Below the pieces are notes generated by a model. The model made no database searches, was not told the DNA's origin, and saw only the letters and a list, made by a program, of their open reading frames with translations. A stretch of 11,501 nucleotides of DNA, from the NCBI GenBank assembly GCA_964246705.1, contig CAXTRQ010000192.1, positions 1 through 11,501 on the forward strand, given 5' to 3'. The stretch is from DASZCR01 sp964246705 (lineage in GTDB: Bacteria > Acidobacteriota > Blastocatellia > Pyrinomonadales > Pyrinomonadaceae). A program made the position numbers and the translations under genes. Positions 6,592-11,501 of this stretch are shown here, piece by piece (position 1 is the first letter of the stretch; every line of letters starts with the position of its first letter).

Positions 6592-9441
6592 CTAGCCTGT
6601 GTTACGCAAGCCCGCTGAGATGCCGTTGATAGTCGCTGCCAGCGCGTAGTTCAAATCTTCGCTTTCCTCGCCGCCGCGTTTGCGACGCAGTAGCTCGACT
6701 TGAATCAAGCTCATCGGGTCAACGTAAGGATTTCGTAAACGGATGGAGCGAGCGAGCACGGGATTGTTCTCCAGCAATTCTCTCTGGCCGGTGACGCGCA
6801 GAATCACCCTGCGGGTTCGGTCGAATTCTTCGATAATCATCCGCCACACGCGGGCGCGTAGTTCTTCGTCTTCGACAAGCGTGGCGTAGCGGCGCGCTAT
6901 CGAGAGGTCAGCTTTCGCCATCCCGCTCTCGACGTTGCTGATGAGGTCTTGGAAGATCGGAAACTTAGACATCATCGCGCGCAGCATTTCTAAGCCGCCT
7001 GTGTGCGTGGCGCAATAGCGTTCGAGAGCATGCCCGACGCCGAACCATGCGGGCAATACGTGGCGGCTCTGCATCCAGCCGAAGACCCATGGAATCGCGC
7101 GCAAGTCCTCAATTCCGTGGCGCTGTCGGCTCTTCCCCTCTCCGGTGTCGCGACGGCTTGGGCGGGAGCCGCTCTTGGCGAGTTCAAATTCTCCGACCGG
7201 CGACCCCTGATGAAAATATTCGAGCGTTTCGGCGTTTTCAACGATTGACTGACGGTAAAAGGCGAACGCCGTCTCGGACATCTCTTCCATCGCGGCTTCC
7301 CATTCCGCCGCGACGGTCGCAGCGTCGGGGCGCGCAAGTGTATCGAGCGAAGCGGCGATCATCAGTTCAAAGCTGCGTTCGGCTAACACAGGGTCGGAGT
7401 ATTTGAAGTTCAAAACTTCGCCCTGCTCCGTGATTCTAATCTTTCCCGTGAAGGCTCCGGGCGGTTGCGCTGTGATGGCGCGGTGGGTCGGCCCGCCGCC
7501 GCGTCCCACAGTGCCGCCGCGCCCGTGAAAGAGTCGCAGGCGAACACCGCATTCCCTCGCAACGCGATGTAGCGACTGATGTGCTTTATAGATTTCCCAA
7601 GTACTCGTGAGCATCCCGCCGTCCTTGTTCGAGTCCGAATAGCCGAGCATGATTTCCTGCTCTCTCTGCCAAGAGTCGAGCAGTCGTGTGTAAAGCGTTG
7701 AAGTCCAGAGGTTGCGGCAGACTTCAGGAGCGCGGCGCAAATCCTCTATTGACTCGAAGAGCGGCACGGGCATCAGTCCCGGATCGTCCTGCTCCGCAGT
7801 AGCGGCGGCGCGCACGCCGCAGAGTTCCAACAGCCAGAGGAGCGTGAGCACGTCCTGCTCTCTCTCAGCGCCGCTGATAACATAGGCGCGAATCGCACGC
7901 GGAGGAAAAGCGCGCTTTAATGCTGCGATGGCACGCAAGCTATCGAGGAGTGCAGCGGTCTCTGCTGAAGGAGCCGGAATCTCGACCGGTGATTTATCAC
8001 CTGCAACCTCCGACGCATTGACGGACGAATCGAACTCAACGCCGCGCGCGAGTTCACGGATTGCGCGTGCGTGCACGCGTGCGTGCTGCCGTATGTCAAT
8101 CGTGTGCAGATGAAAGCCGAACGTCTCTATCTGTCGCAGGAGCGGATCAAGCAATCCTTCAGCCAGTTCCAAGCCTTGATTTTCGATGAGGCTTTCGCGG
8201 ATCAGTTGCAGATCAGCGATGAAGGACGGGACATCTCTGTAGCCGTCTGAATTGATGGGAACATCGCGTGAGGCGCGCAGGCGGCAGAGCACGCAGGCGA
8301 GAAAGCGCCGGTAGATTTCGGCTGGCGGGTGGCTTTCCACTTCCGTCTGCGCTCCGGGCAGAGTCAAAACATAAGCTTCAAGGCTCGCACGCAAACGTGC
8401 TGAGACGCTCATTTGATAAGCTGACGGGCTGAGTTGTTGCTGTAGGCGATCTATGGCTTCCAAGTAATAATCGAGAATCGTGTGTCGAGCCATTAGGAGC
8501 GCCTCGCCCGTCGTCTCGGCTGTGACATACGGATTGCCGTCGCGGTCGCCGCCGATCCAAGAGCCGAAGGTGATGACGGAAGGTAACTGATGGGCATCTA
8601 CGCGGGCATCGTAAACCTGCTCGAACGCGCTCGACATCTCCGTATAAACCTCAGGCAGTGTGTCAATCAGAACTGACGGGTAATAGTCGAGTCCCATCTT
8701 GATTTCGTCTGTCACAGTGGGCTGGCGACGGCGAATCTCGTCCGTCTGCCAAAGCGATGTAATCTCACGCTCGATGGCGCGTTGCGCCGTGGCGGCTTCG
8801 GTCTCCGAGAGGGGCAGGCTGCCGAAGCGTTCCAGTTGATTCGAGATACGACGCCGTTTGAACAGAACCGTCCGGCGTGCAACTTCCGTCGGATGCGCCG
8901 TGAAAACCGGCGTGACCTCAATTTGCCTCAACAATTCGAGTGCGCCCTGCCACTCAATGCCTTTGTCGCGTAGGCGCGCGAGCGTTCCGCGAAATGTGCC
9001 CGGCAGCGCAGGGAGATTTCCGGCGAGCGTGCGCGCACGGCGGCGCTGCTTGCGGTGATTCGTTTCAGCCAGATTCGTCAGTTCAAAGTAGATGGCGAAG
9101 GCTTTGGTTAGTTGGTAAGCCTCTGTGAGCGTCACACGCCGGATGATCTCATCGGCCTGCGTAATCAAATCGGTTTCGTCCGTGGGGGAATTTTGAGCGG
9201 CGATTTCCTCCCCGTTCGACTCGCGATGTTCAATCGTCAAACGGCGCAGCATCTCGACGGTATTGTATAACTCCTCCCCGGCCTGCTCCCTGAGAGTATT
9301 GCCGAGCAGCAGACCGAGCGAGCGCACATCGCGCCGCAGGGGGATTTCTTTCACACCGGGGTCATTGCTCGTCAGTTCAACTAGCCGCGCCGCTTGATTA
9401 TCAGCCTGCCACAAAGACTTCATCATTCTTTTGTTTGTCAT
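6592..9441 (-). CDS. ppc: Phosphoenolpyruvate carboxylase
   Basis: Cytosolic enzyme that carboxylates phosphoenolpyruvate with bicarbonate to oxaloacetate, feeding the citric-acid cycle and aspartate-family biosynthesis. Visible motifs, in order: VFTAHPTEVARRTVLF, with the catalytic His about residue 183; FGSWIGGDRDGNPYVTAE at about 292-309; LGYSDSNKDGG at about 600; LFHGRGGTVGRGGGP at about 640; RAIPWVFGWMQSR near the C-terminal third; and RNPYVDPMSLIQVELLRR. It ends ISAGLRNTG, the C-terminal effector-binding tail of bacterial PEPC. All key residues seem present. The frame is open from 9507, but the ATG at 9441 (MTNKRMMKSLWQ) is chosen because GGAG lies 8 bases upstream; this gives 949 residues, somewhat longer than the E. 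coli enzyme (883). It is convergent with the wHTH-TPR gene and divergent from the parA-like gene, with no operon partner. No clear promoter was found in the upstream 225 bases. Confidence 0.97.
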   Translation of the reverse strand: MTNKRMMKSLWQADNQAARLVELTSNDPGVKEIPLRRDVRSLGLLLGNTLREQAGEELYNTVEMLRRLTIEHRESNGEEIAAQNSPTDETDLITQADEIIRRVTLTEAYQLTKAFAIYFELTNLAETNHRKQRRRARTLAGNLPALPGTFRGTLARLRDKGIEWQGALELLRQIEVTPVFTAHPTEVARRTVLFKRRRISNQLERFGSLPLSETEAATAQRAIEREITSLWQTDEIRRRQPTVTDEIKMGLDYYPSVLIDTLPEVYTEMSSAFEQVYDARVDAHQLPSVITFGSWIGGDRDGNPYVTAETTGEALLMARHTILDYYLEAIDRLQQQLSPSAYQMSVSARLRASLEAYVLTLPGAQTEVESHPPAEIYRRFLACVLCRLRASRDVPINSDGYRDVPSFIADLQLIRESLIENQGLELAEGLLDPLLRQIETFGFHLHTIDIRQHARVHARAIRELARGVEFDSSVNASEVAGDKSPVEIPAPSAETAALLDSLRAIAALKRAFPPRAIRAYVISGAEREQDVLTLLWLLELCGVRAAATAEQDDPGLMPVPLFESIEDLRRAPEVCRNLWTSTLYTRLLDSWQREQEIMLGYSDSNKDGGMLTSTWEIYKAHQSLHRVARECGVRLRLFHGRGGTVGRGGGPTHRAITAQPPGAFTGKIRITEQGEVLNFKYSDPVLAERSFELMIAASLDTLARPDAATVAAEWEAAMEEMSETAFAFYRQSIVENAETLEYFHQGSPVGEFELAKSGSRPSRRDTGEGKSRQRHGIEDLRAIPWVFGWMQSRHVLPAWFGVGHALERYCATHTGGLEMLRAMMSKFPIFQDLISNVESGMAKADLSIARRYATLVEDEELRARVWRMIIEEFDRTRRVILRVTGQRELLENNPVLARSIRLRNPYVDPMSLIQVELLRRKRGGEESEDLNYALAATINGISAGLRNTG

Positions 9442-9571
9442 CAAATAGTCTCCGCAGATACCTGCCGCGTCGCACCCAGTCTTGAGTGCGAGTAGCGGTG
9501 GGCACATTCTGGCACAATTATCACCCGGTTTTTAAAGATATATACGAACAAGGCTTTCCGCTAAATATGCG

Positions 9572-9600
9572 TTGACGGTTGAACCAGACAAGCATAATAT
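9572..9600 (+). promoter_or_regulatory. Promoter of the parA-like operon
   Basis: TTGACG (9572-9577), a 17-base spacer and TAATAT (9595-9600). Transcription would begin near 9607, so the phased GCGA repeats and the inverted repeat before the start codon lie at the start site and in the leader. A second copy of GTTGACG lies at 9629-9635. Confidence 0.6.
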
Positions 9601-9601
9601 A

Positions 9602-9652
9602 GCGACATTCTGCGAGATGGTGCGACCAGTTGACGTTATATCTCGCACCATC
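9602..9652. repeat. Phased GCGA repeats and 10-bp inverted repeat before parA
   Basis: GCGA occurs at 9602-9605, 9612-9615 and 9622-9625, exactly 10 bases apart, so on the same face of the helix. The last is part of a perfect inverted repeat, GATGGTGCGA (9616-9625) with TCGCACCATC (9643-9652), spacer 17 bases. The right arm ends four bases before the AAGGAGG ribosome binding site. A DNA operator for the HTH of the ParA-like protein (autoregulation, as for P1 ParA) or an RNA hairpin acting on translation are both possible. Confidence 0.65.
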
Positions 9653-9666
9653 CCCAAGGAGGCGAT

Positions 9667-10653
9667 TTGGCTAGCTCCGAATATATTTCTGCTACAGAAG
9701 CCTGCGAGTTTTTAGGAATCTCTCCGGACACCTTCCGTCGAATCGTGCGTGATATGAGCTTGCCGACGACCAGCGATCCGACAGATGCGCGTGTTAAACT
9801 CTATAACCGCGCAGCAATTACTGCGCTCAAGCAGCAGCCATTAGTAATACCTACAAAGCATCGTGTTATCACACTTAGCAACAACAAAGGTGGCGTCAGT
9901 AAAACTACTTCGGCTATTTCCTTAGCGGCAGAAGCGGCGGCGGATGGTTTTCGGGTGCTTCTGATTGATGCTGCTCCGCAAGCCTCCGCAACTATCTCAT
10001 TATTGGATGAAAAAGACCGCCCGCAAGAGACGGATCACGGCATTCTTCTCGCTTGGCTCAAAGGTGACACGCCTTTTCAGGAATTGATTAGGCCGATTAG
10101 ATTCAGGCAATTTCAGATAGATTTTATTCCTAGTTCCCCCAAAAATGACCAGATTGATCGGGCGAATCCGCTGGAAGCCGTGCCCGCCCTCAGAGAGTTT
10201 TTTGAAAGCTGGGACGATTCCCCTTACGACTACATCTTTATTGATACTGATCCCTCTTTCGGCACACTCGTTTCCATGGCTCAAGTGGGCAGCCATTTTG
10301 TTATCTGTCCGGTGCAAGCCGACGTGCTCTCCGTTGATGGCACGATTCAACTGACGCGGCAACTCCAGCGTGCCAGAAATTTGACTAAAAGCCAGTTTCC
10401 AGCCCTTTTGGGCTTCTTCCTCGCCCGCTTCGATTCCCGTAAGAGAGTCTGCAAAGAAGCTCTCGATACCTTAAGGGCTGCTTATCCCGAAGCGGTTTTT
10501 GAAGCTGTTATCCCGGAAAATGTGCGTGTCACGGAAAGTCCGAGCCAGAAAGCCCCGATTAATCTCACAGCGCCCGATTCTAAAGGCGCGATGGCCTATA
10601 AAGCTTTGTGGAAGGAGGTACGCGAGCGTGTCGAAAGAACCACAGGTGCGTGA
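9667..10653 (+). CDS. ParA-family ATPase with N-terminal helix-turn-helix
   Basis: A Walker-type partition ATPase of 328 residues, probably for segregation of a replicon and for control of its own operon. Residues 6-55 form a MerR/excisionase-like HTH (ISATEACEFLGISPDTFRRIV ... YNRAAITAL). The deviant Walker A is KGGVSKTT (74-81) with both lysines, K74 and K79. The Walker A' region reads IDAAPQAS (100-107), where ParA proteins usually have DxDPQ; Ala103 replaces the second Asp. Walker B is YDYIFIDTDPS (187-197) with Asp193. Later FVICPVQADVLSVDG (211-225) is typical of ParA. The length suits the HTH-bearing plasmid ParA class (type Ia); chromosomal Soj proteins are shorter and lack the HTH. 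The start is TTG, supported by AAGGAGG four bases upstream; no ATG lies near. Its 3' end overlaps the next small gene by 26 bases. An orphan ParA-like ATPase for other cargo is the main alternative. Confidence 0.9.
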   Translation: MASSEYISATEACEFLGISPDTFRRIVRDMSLPTTSDPTDARVKLYNRAAITALKQQPLVIPTKHRVITLSNNKGGVSKTTSAISLAAEAAADGFRVLLIDAAPQASATISLLDEKDRPQETDHGILLAWLKGDTPFQELIRPIRFRQFQIDFIPSSPKNDQIDRANPLEAVPALREFFESWDDSPYDYIFIDTDPSFGTLVSMAQVGSHFVICPVQADVLSVDGTIQLTRQLQRARNLTKSQFPALLGFFLARFDSRKRVCKEALDTLRAAYPEAVFEAVIPENVRVTESPSQKAPINLTAPDSKGAMAYKALWKEVRERVERTTGA

Positions 10654-10834
10654 AGTTGTGCCATTTAAACCGGGGAAAAGACCTTCTACGGCGCGTAAGT
10701 TGAATATTGACTTTGCTGGCGGCACTGCTCTCGAAGAAGCCCTCGCCGGACAACAAAGAGCCGAAGCCACTAACCACGACTCCCCACCACTCCCCACCAC
10801 ACCCCACCAGACCGCGACTTTATCAAAAATCTAA
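10628..10834 (+). CDS. 68-residue small protein overlapping parA, possible partition partner
   Basis: A small gene in the position where plasmid par operons carry the centromere-binding protein. The start is GTG at 10628, chosen because AAGGAGG lies 9 bases upstream inside parA; a longer reading of the same frame into parA is unlikely. Residues 1-30 are basic (EVVPFKPGKRPSTARKLNID), residues 31-46 look helical (GGTALEEALAGQQRAE), and 50-64 are Pro/Thr/His-rich and encoded by a 10-bp tandem repeat. No ribbon-helix-helix, ParB HTH or other family is recognised. The 26-base overlap with parA suggests translational coupling. Role as a ParB substitute is inferred from position only. Confidence 0.6.
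   Translation: MSKEPQVREVVPFKPGKRPSTARKLNIDFAGGTALEEALAGQQRAEATNHDSPPLPTTPHQTATLSKI
10781..10810 (+). repeat. 10-bp tandem repeat, three units, inside the small gene
   Basis: TCCCCACCAC at 10781-10790 and 10791-10800 is exact, followed by ACCCCACCAG (10801-10810) with two changes. A looser unit (TAACCACGAC) precedes it. It encodes the Pro/Thr/His-rich tail of the 68-residue protein. The unit differs at only two of ten positions from TCACCACCAG in the next gene. Confidence 0.8.
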
Positions 10835-10846
10835 ACAAATAAGCCT

Positions 10847-11501
10847 GTGGAGGAGACACCCATTGCACCTACACGGGACTTCAACAAACGCGCAAACAGC
10901 TTGGAGCGGGATGCAATGCCCGCCGGACTATTCCCCGGCTCGACGTTCAAGGTTTATAACGCCCTCTATTTGCGCTCGCGCGGTGCAGTCGTTCCAACCC
11001 GACGTGTGCGTGCGTCGCGTCGTGATTTGCTAGGCTGGACGGATATTAGAAATCTCAAGACTATTGATAACCATATCCGCTATCTAATGGCTAAGACACT
11101 AATTGTCCGCCATTGGGAGTTAGGTAGTAATGAAGGCTCCGAGTATGAAATTTTCCTCCCTGAAGAGGTATTACCACCAGTCACCACCAGTCACCACCAG
11201 TCACCACCAGTCACCACTACTCAAAAAACGAGTAGTGGGTATACCCAATTTTTGGGGAGTGGTGGTGATAGTCAAACCATTGAAAACAAAACTACTTCCG
11301 AGTTGCCTCAGACTATTATAAGACTAGATAAGAATATTGATGATGAAGCATTCGCCGGATTCATCGAAGTCTTGAGACAGGGAACAAGGGAAGTGACGGG
11401 CAGAGATGCGAATGTCTCTGACCAGCAACGATTTAGGGAACTGGCGGAACTGCTCATGACGGAACTGAAAATTGCCTCCGCACGCACTACCGTCTCAAAC
11501 G
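10847..11501 (+). CDS. Winged-helix protein, probable replication initiator (3' end outside window)
   Basis: An N-terminal DNA-binding protein, at least 218 codons, cut by the window edge. GTG at 10847 is the first usual start but has no Shine-Dalgarno; GGAGGAG (10849-10855) sits 6 bases before an in-frame ATT (10862), so initiation at ATT giving APTRDFNKRANSLERD is a real alternative. Counting from the ATT, residues 28-100 look like a winged helix: STFKVYNALYLRSRG, then RASRRDLLGW and the recognition helix NLKTIDNHIRYLMAKTLI, with the wing VRHWELGSNEGSEYEIFLP. Residues 105-121 (PPVTTSHHQSPPVTTTQ) are encoded by 10-bp tandem repeats. A Ser/Thr/Asn-rich linker follows, then a helical segment from about 152 (LDKNIDDEAFAGFIEVLRQG). 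I recall similar proteins in Acidobacteriota without a firm function. A replication initiator is inferred from the fold, the ParA neighbour and the embedded repeats; a transcription factor is the main alternative. Confidence 0.75.
   Translation, partial: MEETPIAPTRDFNKRANSLERDAMPAGLFPGSTFKVYNALYLRSRGAVVPTRRVRASRRDLLGWTDIRNLKTIDNHIRYLMAKTLIVRHWELGSNEGSEYEIFLPEEVLPPVTTSHHQSPPVTTTQKTSSGYTQFLGSGGDSQTIENKTTSELPQTIIRLDKNIDDEAFAGFIEVLRQGTREVTGRDANVSDQQRFRELAELLMTELKIASARTTVSN
11173..11222 (+). repeat. 10-bp tandem repeat, four exact units and one degenerate
   Basis: ACCACCAGTC is repeated exactly at 11173-11182, 11183-11192, 11193-11202 and 11203-11212, then ACCACTACTC at 11213-11222. The period equals about one helical turn. 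It lies inside the winged-helix gene directly after the DNA-binding domain. As 10 is not a multiple of three, the array is read in all three frames in turn. It looks like an iteron or centromere array. Confidence 0.9.
11214..11268. repeat. Hairpin, palindrome and inverted repeat copy next to the tandem array
   Basis: Three dyads follow one another. CCACTACTC (11214-11222) pairs with GAGTAGTGG (11230-11238), a perfect 9-bp stem with a 7-base A-rich loop. GGGTATACCC (11237-11246) is a perfect palindrome. CCCAA (11244-11248) pairs with TTGGG (11252-11256). Then 11254-11268 on the minus strand reads TCACCACCACTCCCC, an inverted copy that joins both repeat types of the module. The density is far above that of ordinary coding sequence and suggests a protein-binding or replication site. 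Confidence 0.75.

Noticed and set aside
6990..9128. Several frames of 60-120 residues on both strands within 6990-9128
   Set aside because: All are shadows of the PEPC gene, which is intact and fully explained.
10000..10362. Minus-strand frame of 120 residues across parA, and another at 10471-10800
   Set aside because: They are antisense to a clear ParA coding sequence and have no ribosome binding site or recognised motif.
10707..11033. Plus-strand frame of 108 residues running through the small gene into the winged-helix gene
   Set aside because: Its peptide is Pro/His/Thr low complexity from the repeats, and the winged-helix frame explains the same DNA far better.
11173..11222. CRISPR-like array
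   Set aside because: The units are 10 bases with no spacers; it is a simple tandem repeat.
11222..11229. A AAA AAC slippery heptamer for -1 frameshifting before a hairpin
   Set aside because: The run is not in the required frame (codons are CAA AAA ACG) and it forms the loop of the hairpin and does not precede it.

Overview
The window most likely comes from a member of the Acidobacteriota, perhaps class Blastocatellia. This is an inference. It rests on the winged-helix/TolB-like/TPR regulator, a type very abundant in that phylum; on a wHTH replication-type protein at the right end that resembles proteins I recall from that group; and on moderate GC with heavy use of GTG and TTG starts. No rRNA, tRNA, CRISPR array, transposase or integrase was seen.

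Left third (1-4357, all minus strand): the start of a secondary-metabolite locus. In the order of transcription it holds a NusG-paralogue antiterminator of the RfaH/UpxY/LoaP type (4357-3830), a leader of about 230 bases with a perfect 8-bp inverted repeat and a TATAAT box, a doubtful 98-residue ORF, a 100-residue protein with a strong ribosome binding site, a very doubtful 43-residue ORF, and a large NRPS gene that leaves the window. The visible NRPS part is a condensation domain followed by an adenylation domain whose pocket residues suggest alanine. The layout suggests that the NusG paralogue helps RNA polymerase through the long NRPS operon.

Middle (4358-9441): a 316-base divergent intergenic region with overlapping promoter-like boxes, then a plus-strand OmpR-type wHTH/TolB-like/TPR regulator (4674-6464), then a convergent phosphoenolpyruvate carboxylase gene (9441-6592), an ordinary central-metabolism enzyme.

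Right end (9442-11501): a plasmid-like maintenance module, running opposite to ppc and somewhat lower in GC by eye. It has a good promoter, helically phased GCGA repeats and a 10-bp inverted repeat, then a ParA-type ATPase with an N-terminal helix-turn-helix, an overlapping 68-residue small gene, and a winged-helix protein cut by the window edge. Three features stand out. The ParA has Ala at the catalytic Asp of the DxDPQ motif. Closely related 10-bp tandem repeats lie inside the coding sequences of two consecutive genes. The repeats in the wHTH gene sit just after its DNA-binding domain and are followed by hairpins, an inverted repeat copy and AT-rich DNA. That resembles RepA_N-type plasmids, whose origin lies inside rep. 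A replication or segregation module of a plasmid, chromid or integrated element is the best reading, but it is not proven.
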